Part shown: positions 1 to 6,531 of the stretch, piece after piece
Layout of the letters: each line of letters begins with the position of its first letter
Position numbering within the stretch: position 1 is the first letter of the stretch
Assembly: GCA_017935625.1 (NCBI GenBank)
Contig: JAGBHC010000021.1
Span: 1-39,860 of the forward strand
DNA: 39,860 bases
Source: Rikenellaceae bacterium
GTDB lineage: Bacteria > Bacteroidota > Bacteroidia > Bacteroidales > Rikenellaceae
Direction of reading: 5' to 3'
Notes under the pieces: generated by a model
What the model saw: the letters and a program-made list of their open reading frames with translations, nothing else
What the model was told of the DNA's origin: nothing
Databases searched by the model: none
Made by a program: the position numbers and the translations under genes

Positions 1-597
1 GGCCGCTTTGGTGTAGATGCCGCCGCCCACGCGTGCGAAGAGTGCCTGGGTGGAGGCTCCCATGCCGAAGGTGAGCATGGTGGTGGTCATCACCACGAGC
101 TTCTGGGTGCCGGTCGCCTCGACGAACCGGTCGAGGATGAGATACCACAGCGAGATGTCGAGCAGACCGAGTCCCACGACCACCAGTCCCATCACCGCGC
201 CGCTGCGGAAGGCTACCCTCAGGCCGCGGTCGAGCGACTGGCTGGCGGCATGGGCCGTGCGGGCCGAGGCGTAGGTGGCGGTCTTCATGCCGAAGAAGCC
301 GGCCAGTCCGGAGAAGAATCCGCCCGTGAGGAATGCGAAGGGCACCCAGGGATTCTGCACGCCGAGCCCGTAGGCCAGGTAGGCGAAGAAGAGAGCCAGC
401 ACCACGAATACGATGCCCACAATCTTGTACTGTTGTTTGAGATAGGCCATGGCGCCCTGTCTGACGTGCAGGGCGATGGTCTTCATCCGTTCGGTGCCTT
501 CGCTCTCGCGTTTCATGCGGACGAAGAACCACGCTGCGAATCCGAGCGCCGTCAGCGAGGCTGCGGGAACGACCCAGAAAATCGAAGGAATGTCCAT
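1..597 (-). CDS. hppA: Membrane-bound ion-translocating pyrophosphatase (partial, N-terminal part)
   Basis: This is the N-terminal 199 codons of a membrane pyrophosphatase; the rest lies beyond the left edge. The family hydrolyses cytoplasmic PPi and uses the energy to pump H+ or Na+ across the inner membrane. The start is the ATG whose complement is at 595-597, giving MDIPSIFWVVPAASL. Several hydrophobic helices follow, including LGFAAWFFV and VGIVFVVLALFFAYLAYGL. The conserved family stretch GFFGMKTATYASARTA is visible, and the fragment ends in GGGIYTKAA, which in this family leads into the DVGADLVGKVE pyrophosphate-binding segment. Whether it is K+-dependent and whether it pumps Na+ or H+ cannot be told, because the deciding residues are further downstream. 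A possible minus-strand -7 box (TAATTTTG) lies at 673-680. The family call is secure. Confidence 0.92.
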   Translation of the reverse strand, partial: MDIPSIFWVVPAASLTALGFAAWFFVRMKRESEGTERMKTIALHVRQGAMAYLKQQYKIVGIVFVVLALFFAYLAYGLGVQNPWVPFAFLTGGFFSGLAGFFGMKTATYASARTAHAASQSLDRGLRVAFRSGAVMGLVVVGLGLLDISLWYLILDRFVEATGTQKLVVMTTTMLTFGMGASTQALFARVGGGIYTKAA

Positions 598-672
598 AAA
601 CTGTCGATAATTAAAATGAGGTGAAACGAAAATCTTCCTCCGGGGACGGGGGTTCCCGGGGCAGGACTCTTA

Positions 673-680
673 CAAAATTA
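673..680 (-). promoter_or_regulatory. Candidate -7 box for hppA
   Basis: On the minus strand this reads TAATTTTG, matching the Bacteroidetes TAnnTTTG consensus, about 75 bases before the hppA start. No TTTG element lies 19-21 bases further upstream, so the call is weak. Confidence 0.4.
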
Positions 681-848
681 AAGAAAATTCGGCAATTATG
701 CGCATGCTTTCCCGAAAAAAATGCCGGGCGGAACACGTTCGGGCCTTTTCTCCCGGGAAAAGGCGCCTTCCCGGGCCGGTCGGGCCGGAAAATCGCTTCC
801 GGTGCGGGGAAAGCCGCCCGGAGGCGATGGGTTTCGGCCGGAAAGCGC

Positions 849-856
849 TATCTTTG
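849..856 (+). promoter_or_regulatory. Bacteroidetes -7 box for the MazG-like gene
   Basis: TATCTTTG, an exact match to TAnnTTTG, lies 20 bases before the ATG at 877. This short leader supports 877 over the longer in-frame reading that starts at 721. Confidence 0.7.
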
Positions 857-876
857 CGGGGCAGAAACGAATCGTT

Positions 877-1227
877 ATGGAATTGAGTGAACTTCAGCGG
901 CGCGTGGACGAATGGATTCGCGGCTACGGCGTCCGCTATTTCGGAGAGCTGACCAACCTGGCCATCCTCACCGAGGAGGTGGGCGAGCTGGCCCGCGTCA
1001 TGGCCCGCAAGTACGGCGAGCAGTCGTTCAAGGAGGGCGAGCGCGACAATCTGGCCGACGAGATGGCCGACGTGCTGTGGGTGCTGGTCTGTCTGGCCAA
1101 CCAGACGGGGGTGGACCTCACGGCCGCCGTGGAGGCCAACTTCGCCAAAAAGAGCGCCCGCGACAGCGAGCGGCACAAACGGAATCCCAAACTGAACGGG
1201 AACCCCGGCCAGGGACCGGCCCGATAA
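877..1227 (+). CDS. MazG-like nucleotide pyrophosphohydrolase
   Basis: A 116-residue all-alpha NTP pyrophosphohydrolase of the MazG/RS21-C6 type. The family hydrolyses (d)NTPs to monophosphate and PPi, either as house-cleaning or in nucleotide pool control. The metal-binding signature is present: EEVGELARVMARKYGE at about residues 30-45 (ExxE) and LADEMADVLWVLVCLAN at about 57-73 (ExxD). The length is usual for a single-domain member, and the charged tail ends in NGNPGQGPAR. The frame stays open upstream to 721, but the -7 box at 849-856 puts the transcript start after that region, so ATG 877 is chosen. The next gene starts 12 bases after the stop and is probably co-transcribed. The physiological substrate cannot be read from the sequence. 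Confidence 0.9.
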   Translation: MELSELQRRVDEWIRGYGVRYFGELTNLAILTEEVGELARVMARKYGEQSFKEGERDNLADEMADVLWVLVCLANQTGVDLTAAVEANFAKKSARDSERHKRNPKLNGNPGQGPAR

Positions 1228-1239
1228 AACACGAATCGG

Positions 1240-1776
1240 ATGCAGAAACTCTCCAACGACCAGCTGGGACGTCCCACCCCCGAGGAGTTCGCACGCATGG
1301 AGCGGATTCCGGTGACGGTGGTGCTGGACAATGTACGCAGCCTGAACAATGTGGGCTCGTTTTTCCGTACCGGCGACGCTTTCGCCGTGGAACATATTGT
1401 GCTGTGCGGCATCACGGCCACGCCGCCCAACCGCGACATTCACAAAACGGCCCTCGGTGCCGAGAACACGGTTCCGTGGAGCTACGAAAAACGGACCGGG
1501 GAGGCGCTCGCCCGGCTGCGTGAGCGGGGCTACACGCTGGTGGCCGTCGAACAGGTCGCCGGGGCGACGATGCTCGACGGATGGCGGTGCGAGCCCGGCC
1601 GCCGCTATGCGCTGGTCTTCGGCAACGAGGTCTTCGGCGTGGGGCAGGAGGCGGTCGATATGTGCGACTGCGCCGTGGAGATTCCCCAGCTGGGGACCAA
1701 ACATTCGCTCAATGTCTCGGTGAGCGGCGGGGTGGTGCTCTGGAAATTCTTCGAGCAGCTCGCTCCGCAGCGCTGA
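1240..1776 (+). CDS. SpoU/TrmH-family RNA 2'-O-methyltransferase
   Basis: A 178-residue SPOUT methyltransferase that transfers a methyl group from S-adenosylmethionine to a ribose 2'-OH in tRNA or rRNA. The three SpoU motifs are in order: motif 1 NVRSLNNVGSFFRTGDAF (about residues 31-48, with the catalytic Arg), motif 2 LVFGNEVFGVGQEAVD (about 125-140), and motif 3 IPQLGTKHSLNVSVSGGVVLW (about 149-169), which forms the trefoil knot that binds SAM. There is no N-terminal RNA-binding domain, so this is the minimal TrmL/TrmH-like form and the target nucleotide is uncertain. It follows the MazG-like gene by 12 bases. The family call is firm; the target RNA is not known. Confidence 0.92.
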   Translation: MQKLSNDQLGRPTPEEFARMERIPVTVVLDNVRSLNNVGSFFRTGDAFAVEHIVLCGITATPPNRDIHKTALGAENTVPWSYEKRTGEALARLRERGYTLVAVEQVAGATMLDGWRCEPGRRYALVFGNEVFGVGQEAVDMCDCAVEIPQLGTKHSLNVSVSGGVVLWKFFEQLAPQR

Positions 1777-1803
1777 GCGGCGGAGCCGGAACGGTCCGGG
1801 CGG

Positions 1804-2376
1804 CTATGGCAGCCTTTCGCCGTCGTTCCACTCTCCGTAGAGGATGCCCTGGCGGGTGTTCCGTATGAATTTGTCCAGGCGGCTCCGGTAGAGCCGGGGC
1901 TCCCGGTTTTTCAGATACTGAATCCGGTCTATCCGCACCCGTTTGTAGAGTTCCGGCAACTGGAGGAAATGTTCCCACACGAGCGGGTCGGATTGCAGTT
2001 CGTGCAGCAGCTCGCGGTCGATGACGAACCCGCCGTCCGTCATGTCGGGCAGTACGGCCCTCCCGGCCTCGGTCATCAGGCCGAGCCGCTCCAGACGCCG
2101 GCACCGCTCCTTGTTGAGCTCCGTCCAGCTGCTTTTGGCCTTGCGGGGCGAGAATTTCTGCACGGTGGCGCCGTCGGCCGTTTTTTTGACGGTGCTGTCT
2201 ATCCACCCGAAACAGAGGGCCTCTTCGACCGCGTCGAGATAGCGGAAAGTTCCGTCGTCCCGGGGCTTGCCGCGTCTGACGGCCACCCAGCATTCGCTGG
2301 CCGTCCGGTGGTTTTGCATCAGCCACCGGCGCAACTCTGCCCTCGACTCGACTTTCAAAAAATTACGTATCTCCAT
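1804..2376 (-). CDS. YdeI/OmpD-associated family protein
   Basis: A 190-residue protein of the YdeI (OmpD-associated) family. The family signature is the segment EALCFGWIDSTVKK (about residues 52-65) followed by KFSPRKAKSSWTELN (about 74-88), which is nearly invariant in the family. The C-terminal half is a charged helical region with the family's typical LPELYKRVRIDRIQYLKNREP. No enzyme function is established; some members are annotated as bacteriocin-protection proteins or linked to resistance to cationic peptides. The gene converges on the methyltransferase gene, with 27 bases between the stops. No signal peptide, so it is cytoplasmic. Confidence 0.85.
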   Translation of the reverse strand: MEIRNFLKVESRAELRRWLMQNHRTASECWVAVRRGKPRDDGTFRYLDAVEEALCFGWIDSTVKKTADGATVQKFSPRKAKSSWTELNKERCRRLERLGLMTEAGRAVLPDMTDGGFVIDRELLHELQSDPLVWEHFLQLPELYKRVRIDRIQYLKNREPRLYRSRLDKFIRNTRQGILYGEWNDGERLP

Positions 2377-2629
2377 GCGTTTGGGGTCTGCGGTTGAAAT
2401 CCGGATGCAAAAATAGCGATTTTATCGTCGGGACCGGCCTTCCGGAGGCGCTTTCCCCCGAGGCGTGGAAGAGGATTGCCTCGAGGGACTGCGGCCTCCG
2501 GCCGGACGGCTTTGCGGATGTCGTCGGACCGGGCACTGTTCCGAATGGCTGTTTTCGGACGCTTACGGCGTCTGTTTCTTGAAAAAATGGGTCAAAAATT
2601 CCCCCCCCCGAATATCGATGAGAAAAGTT

Positions 2630-2637
2630 TATCTTTG
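2630..2637 (+). promoter_or_regulatory. -7 box for the thioredoxin-fold lipoprotein gene
   Basis: TATCTTTG, exact consensus, about 30 bases before the start codon at 2663/2669. The transcript would begin near 2644, which rules out the longer in-frame reading from 2465. No clear -33 TTTG is seen. Confidence 0.7.
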
Positions 2638-2668
2638 TAACTGTGAAAACCAATCACTGTCAATGCTT

Positions 2669-3514
2669 ATGAACAAGTTTTTGTTTCCGATTTGCGGAGG
2701 GCTGGCCCTGGCGGCTCTCGCATCGTGCGGTGCGCCCGGTCCGGCGGGCGGCGAAATCACCGAAGAGAATTACCTGCGTGCCGACAGCGTGCTGTGGGCC
2801 GAATACGAGCGGGATGTCCGGAGCGTTTTCGCCCTGATGGATTCGCTGCCCGATAAGGCCGATTCGCTCGAGAAGGTGTACCGTGGAATCTATGAGGAGG
2901 CCAGCCGGGAGAATGTCGAACTGGCCAAACGGTTCGCGACAGTTCCCAGCGGACTGCAACGGGTCTACATGGTGCGGCTCAAGGAGCATAAGGACACCCT
3001 CGAGGCGGTGCTGGCCCGCATCCCCGAATCGATGCGCGAGTCGGAGTACGGGAAACTCATCCGGTGGCATATCGATACCGACCAGCTGAAAGAGGGCGAC
3101 GCCTGCGTTCCTTTCGAGTGCGTGACCGACAGCGGCGAACCCTTCGACTGGCAGGCGATGTCGGGACGCAACGTGCTGCTGCTTTACGGCGGACTGGACT
3201 GCATGGGCTCTCCGGGGCGCAACTACCTCAAGGAGCTGCTCGGCAAGACCGACCGCCGGGACCTGACCGTGGTGGTCTATTGGCCCGTTTCCGATTTGGA
3301 GGGACTGAAGAGGTGCAAAAGCGCATTCGATGTCGATTGCACGACTGTCTCCGATTTCAAGCGGGACGGCAGCCCCATCAAGGTGGTCTACGGCAGTCAG
3401 GCGACCCCGACCTGCTATCTCATCGGCCGCGACGGCCGCCTGCTGGTCAAGTCGGTGGGGCTCGACGGCGAACGCTTCGACGCGGCGCTCACGGCTGACG
3501 GCGTGAAGCTCTGA
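2669..3514 (+). CDS. Lipoprotein with a thioredoxin fold lacking the CxxC pair
   Basis: A 281-residue lipoprotein. The signal peptide MNKFLFPICGGLALAALASC ends in a lipobox (LASC), so the protein is anchored in the inner or outer membrane facing the periplasm or surface. Residues about 20-150 form a helical region rich in Glu and Arg. The C-terminal half (about 165-281) looks like a TlpA/AhpC-type thioredoxin fold: FECVTDSGEPFDW, the strand NVLLLYGGLDCMGSPGRNYL where the CxxC should be, and the cis-Pro motif QATPTCYLIGRDGRLL. The redox motif is CMGS, so the resolving Cys is missing and disulfide exchange is unlikely; a chaperone or sensor role is possible but not shown. ATG 2663 would add two residues. 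The -7 box at 2630-2637 and the hairpin after the stop frame it as a single-gene unit. Confidence 0.75.
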   Translation: MNKFLFPICGGLALAALASCGAPGPAGGEITEENYLRADSVLWAEYERDVRSVFALMDSLPDKADSLEKVYRGIYEEASRENVELAKRFATVPSGLQRVYMVRLKEHKDTLEAVLARIPESMRESEYGKLIRWHIDTDQLKEGDACVPFECVTDSGEPFDWQAMSGRNVLLLYGGLDCMGSPGRNYLKELLGKTDRRDLTVVVYWPVSDLEGLKRCKSAFDVDCTTVSDFKRDGSPIKVVYGSQATPTCYLIGRDGRLLVKSVGLDGERFDAALTADGVKL

Positions 3515-3530
3515 CCTCCATAGCTCGGAG

Positions 3531-3553
3531 GGAGCCTCGCCCGGCGAGGCTCC
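3531..3553 (+). terminator. Hairpin after the lipoprotein gene
   Basis: GGAGCCTCGC and GCGAGGCTCC form a perfect 10-pair stem with a CCG loop, 17 bases after the stop. A TTTTT run follows only at 3566, so it is a partial intrinsic terminator. Confidence 0.6.
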
Positions 3554-3599
3554 GGTATATCGGTGTTTTTCAAGTTACTGCATGTGCGGAGTCGAACGG

Positions 3600-3651
3600 C
3601 CCGTGCGTGACGGGTGCCCCGGCGATGGGTCGGGAATCCGTCGCGCACGGG
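3600..3651 (+). terminator. Second hairpin with a T run
   Basis: CCCGTGCGTGACGG (3600-3613) pairs with CCGTCGCGCACGGG (3638-3651) with one mismatch, has a 24-base loop, and is followed directly by TTTTT. It reads as an intrinsic terminator on the plus strand, backing up the hairpin at 3531. The stretch 3652-3887 shows no gene. Confidence 0.5.
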
Positions 3652-3887
3652 TTTTTCGTGTCTCCGTCGGATGGGTTTTCGATGCGGGGGGGGAATCGAT
3701 ACCTGTTGAACCGATGGAAATTTTCTGATGGAGATTTTTGGAGGAGGCGCCTTGCGATGAGCCTGCGGATGGAAAAAGGCATTGGGGATTCCTCGCCGGA
3801 GTGGCGGCCTTAATTTCTCTTCTCGGATGTCATTGCCTGTAAAATAATTGCGCAAATGCCGAGACTGCCGGATTTGTGTGCAAATAA

Positions 3888-3931
3888 AAAAATCAACAAG
3901 CGAGACTGAATGTCGTAACTTGTTGATTTTT
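3888..3931 (-). terminator. Terminator of the tRNA-Met transcript
   Basis: AAAAATCAACAAG (3888-3900) and CTTGTTGATTTTT (3919-3931) make a perfect 13-pair stem. On the minus strand it ends in a run of seven T and begins only 5 bases after the tRNA. Confidence 0.8.
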
Positions 3932-3935
3932 ATTG

Positions 3936-4009
3936 TAGCGAGAGAGAGACTTGAACTCTCGACCTCATGATTATGAATCATGCGCTCTAACCAGCTGAGC
4001 TATCTCGCC
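3936..4009 (-). tRNA. tRNA-Met (anticodon CAT)
   Basis: The minus strand folds as a 74-base tRNA. The acceptor arm is GGCGAGA with TCTCGCT (the first pair is a G-T wobble) and the discriminator is A. The anticodon stem CATGA/TCATG encloses the loop TTCATAA, giving anticodon CAT. The T loop is TTCAAGT. CCA is not encoded. The sequence has the look of elongator tRNA-Met, not initiator (position 1-72 is not the initiator C-A type) and not tRNA-Ile2, though lysidine-modified Ile is hard to exclude formally. It has its own promoter and terminator. Confidence 0.93.
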
Positions 4010-4029
4010 GTTTTGCTGAAATGCGAGTG

Positions 4030-4060
4030 CAAAGGTAAGCTATTTTTTTATTTGCGCAAA
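4030..4060 (-). promoter_or_regulatory. Promoter of tRNA-Met
   Basis: On the minus strand TTTG (4060-4057), a 19-base spacer, and TACCTTTG (4037-4030) match the Bacteroidetes promoter exactly. The predicted start is about 14 bases before the mature tRNA. Confidence 0.85.
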
Positions 4061-4145
4061 ATATTTCGGTTAAAAATTTCGATTTCGTTTCGGCCGGCAA
4101 GTCGCTTCGGGCAGGAGCGGGGGCAACAAAGGCGCGGCAGGAGCG

Positions 4146-4319
4146 TGACCGGGGCGGCGGAGACGTCTCGGTCACGGCGGGGGAAGTGTGCGGCTGCGGG
4201 GGAGTGAAAGGGCGTTCCGGTGGTCCGGCTGCGGCTTTTGCGGCGGGGAATCGGGGCGGGGCACAGCAGGCCGGAGAGGATGACCGGGGCGGCGGAGACG
4301 TTTCGGTCACGGCGGGGGA
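4146..4319 (+). repeat. 39-base direct repeat, two copies, in a GC-rich spacer
   Basis: The copies at 4146-4184 and 4281-4319 differ at one position out of 39. Each begins TGACCGGGGCGGCGGAGACG and contains TGACCG and its complement CGGTCA about 18 bases apart, so each can form a hairpin. The whole spacer 4061-4626 is GC-rich and shows no credible gene. Function unknown. Confidence 0.75.
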
Positions 4320-4626
4320 GGGGCGAGTGCCCGGAGAGGCGGTTGGCGGGATTTTCCGGTTGCGGCCGCGAAAAAAAGAAAATTTCGGGCGAGGAATATT
4401 TTTTGCGGTATCGGGATTGGATTCGGAATGTTCCGAAAAGACCGTATCGTGGTGTAAAAGGTTCGCGTTTAAATGATTCATTGGATTTCCGGGGCGGGGC
4501 GGAGGGCTGTCCGGGGCTCCTGAAACGAGTGTAATCGGCGGAGAACGGCGACGTTAGGACTTTTCGGCGTTTTCAAAAGGCGGCGGATTTTTGTTATTTC
4601 CGGTGCAATTTTTAAAAACATACGAA

Positions 4627-5283
4627 ATGATTGTGGCTTATTTAAGGATTAGTACGGGAAAACAGCACCTGGCTAATCAGCAGGACGAGATTCGGCGTTT
4701 CGCCGAAAGCAGAAATCTGACCATCGACCGTTGGGTTACGGAGGTCGTGAGCGGCAAGAAGACCGAAAAGGACCGCAAACTGGGGGCGTTGCTCAAGCGA
4801 TTGAAGACGGGCGACACCCTGATTGTGACGGAAATTTCGAGACTCAGCCGCACCCTGACCGACATCATGTCCATCATGGGACAGTGTCTGGAGAAAGAGA
4901 TAGTGCTCCACAGCACCAAGGAGGGCTATACTTTCGACAACACCATCAACAGCAAGGTGCTGTGCTTCGCATTCGGGCTGGTGGCCGAAATCGAACGCAA
5001 CCTCATCTCGATGCGTACCAAAGAGGCGTTGGCCCTGCGGCGCAGCGAGGGGGTGGTGCTCGGCCGCCGCAAGGGGAGCTGCACCAAGCTGAACGTGTTG
5101 ATTGAGAACCGGCACGAGGTGATGCGCATGCTGGACGACGGCTGTTCCATTGCGGCCGTGTGCCGTCGTTACAAACTTTCCCGCGACACGTTCAACAAGT
5201 TCAGGAACGCCTGTCCGGCCGTCGTCGAAGCCGCGGACCGCAGGCAGGAGCCGCGCGGGACCGCCGTGCCCGGGGCCGAATAA
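4627..5283 (+). CDS. Serine site-specific recombinase, Mpi-like DNA invertase
   Basis: A 218-residue serine recombinase of the resolvase/invertase family. The N-terminal catalytic domain starts MIVAYLRISTGKQHLANQQ, with catalytic Ser9 in the YLRxST motif. The conserved GDTLIVTEISRLSRT (about residues 61-75, with the active-site Arg) and the long E helix region KVLCFAFGLVAEIERNLISMRTKEAL (given here as about 112-138) follow. The C-terminal helix-turn-helix includes CSIAAVCRRYKLSRDTF (about 174-190). In Bacteroides this subfamily (Mpi) flips many promoters across the genome, switching capsule and surface loci. The start ATG 4627 matches the family's N-terminus. No long inverted repeats suitable as its targets were found by eye beside it, so its sites are probably elsewhere. 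It stands alone between spacers of 617 and 420 bases. Confidence 0.88.
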   Translation: MIVAYLRISTGKQHLANQQDEIRRFAESRNLTIDRWVTEVVSGKKTEKDRKLGALLKRLKTGDTLIVTEISRLSRTLTDIMSIMGQCLEKEIVLHSTKEGYTFDNTINSKVLCFAFGLVAEIERNLISMRTKEALALRRSEGVVLGRRKGSCTKLNVLIENRHEVMRMLDDGCSIAAVCRRYKLSRDTFNKFRNACPAVVEAADRRQEPRGTAVPGAE

Positions 5284-5703
5284 CCCTCCTCCCCGGCCGG
5301 CATGCCGTCGAAGGCCTTTCCGGAGCCGGGTGAACCGCTGTTTCGGGCGGGGCGCTGCCTCTGCCGGTGTTCCGCTCGTTTTGCCCTCGTCGCATCGGAA
5401 ACAAGACCACGAATCGTATGTTGTGAAGCAACCGGTCTACTGCGAAGTCCGCCGGTTCATGCGGGAAGGAACGGGGCCCGGGAGCCTGGCGCCGGGGAAC
5501 CGGGCCGGGAGAGGGGCTGCGTGTGTGCCGGACGGTCGTTTTTATCGGCTGTTCGCGGCCGGGCGCTGCCGCGGCCGGACAAAGGGGTACGGAGTTTGCT
5601 TTTTGCGCCGGATTGTGACGGAACCGGCGGCGTGCGCCGGTCCGCAGAGAACGGATTCCAACAACGAAACGTTTCCGGGGCGTGACCCGGAGCTGTGTGA
5701 ATT
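5284..5703. other. Spacer without a gene
   Basis: This GC-rich stretch between the invertase and channel genes holds no convincing coding region. One small perfect hairpin, CCGGCG-GCGTG-CGCCGG, lies at 5624-5640. No exact TAnnTTTG box was found near the channel start at 5704. Confidence 0.6.
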
Positions 5704-6417
5704 ATGAAAGCAAAATCGCAATCCTCTTCGTTTGTGGTTCGGATGATGAACCTGCTCACCTTCATCGGCAGCATCGTGATATTCGTGTCGCTGTCGGTGG
5801 ATATCATGCGCCATCACGGCGATTACGACCTTTCGACCGGCTATCTGGGCATTCAGCTGGTGGTCTGTCTGATTTTCATTCTCGACTTTTTCGTCTCGCT
5901 CGCGGCGGCCGGGGAGAGGCGCTGGCGCTTCTTCGCCCGGAATTTCATTTTCCTGCTGGTCTCCATCCCCTACCTCAATATTCTCCACTGGACGGGCGTC
6001 ACTCCGAGCCACGAGTGGTATCTGATATTGAAGAGTGTCCCGCTGGTCCGCGGGCTGTATGCCATGTGGCTCATAATCAAGTGGATGGTCAGCTACGATA
6101 CGCGTAACCTGATGGTCTCCTATCTGTTCACCACGGTGGGATTCACCTATTTCTCGGCCCTCATCTTCTATTCGTTCGAGTACGGGGCCAACAGCCACGT
6201 CCACAATTTCGGCGACTGCCTGTGGTGGGCCTGGATGAGCGTCACCACCGTCGGAGCCGAGATATTCGCGGTGACGGCCGTGGGCAAGATATTCTCGGTG
6301 CTGCTGCCCGGTCTGGGCATGATGCTCTTTCCCATATTCACCGTCTATGTCACCTCCGAATACCAGCGCCGTCACGACCGCAAGCGCAAGGGCCCGGTCG
6401 AGGAACTCGAATCGTGA
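5704..6417 (+). CDS. Voltage-gated-type ion channel protein with an atypical selectivity filter
   Basis: A 237-residue membrane protein with the layout of a six-helix potassium-channel-type subunit. Hydrophobic segments lie at about residues 12-30, 45-65, 78-95, 135-160 and 190-215, with a pore loop (about 166-185) between the last two. The pore reads DCLWWAWMSVTTVGAEIFAV: the TTVG start of a K+ filter is there, but the usual Tyr-Gly (TVGYG) is replaced by Ala-Glu. Selectivity therefore cannot be assumed to be K+. A basic tail (RRHDRKRKGP) follows the last helix; there is no RCK/TrkA-N domain in the window. The gene stands alone and ends in a strong bidirectional terminator shared with the GH28 gene. 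The channel fold is well supported, the transported ion is not. Confidence 0.8.
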   Translation: MKAKSQSSSFVVRMMNLLTFIGSIVIFVSLSVDIMRHHGDYDLSTGYLGIQLVVCLIFILDFFVSLAAAGERRWRFFARNFIFLLVSIPYLNILHWTGVTPSHEWYLILKSVPLVRGLYAMWLIIKWMVSYDTRNLMVSYLFTTVGFTYFSALIFYSFEYGANSHVHNFGDCLWWAWMSVTTVGAEIFAVTAVGKIFSVLLPGLGMMLFPIFTVYVTSEYQRRHDRKRKGPVEELES

Positions 6418-6437
6418 CGGAGCTGCCCGCCGCATGA

Positions 6438-6470
6438 GAAAGGCCTCCGGCATTTCGCCGGAGGCCTTTC
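6438..6470. terminator. Bidirectional terminator between the channel and GH28 genes
   Basis: GAAAGGCCTCCGGC and its complement form a perfect 14-pair stem around ATTTC. The stem ends in TTTC on both strands, and the flanking genes converge here. Confidence 0.8.
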
Positions 6471-6531
6471 CCGTTCGTGCCGCGGGGCGGTCGGCCGGCA
6501 TGCGCCGCGGCCGGCCCGTGCTGTGCGGGGG

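Noticed and set aside
2465-2668. Longer start for the thioredoxin-fold lipoprotein
   Set aside because: The -7 box at 2630-2637 lies inside the extension, and the lipoprotein signal peptide begins at 2663/2669.
5284-5703. Invertible promoter next to the serine invertase
   Set aside because: I looked for matching inverted repeats on both sides of the gene and found only short hairpins, none enclosing a TAnnTTTG box.
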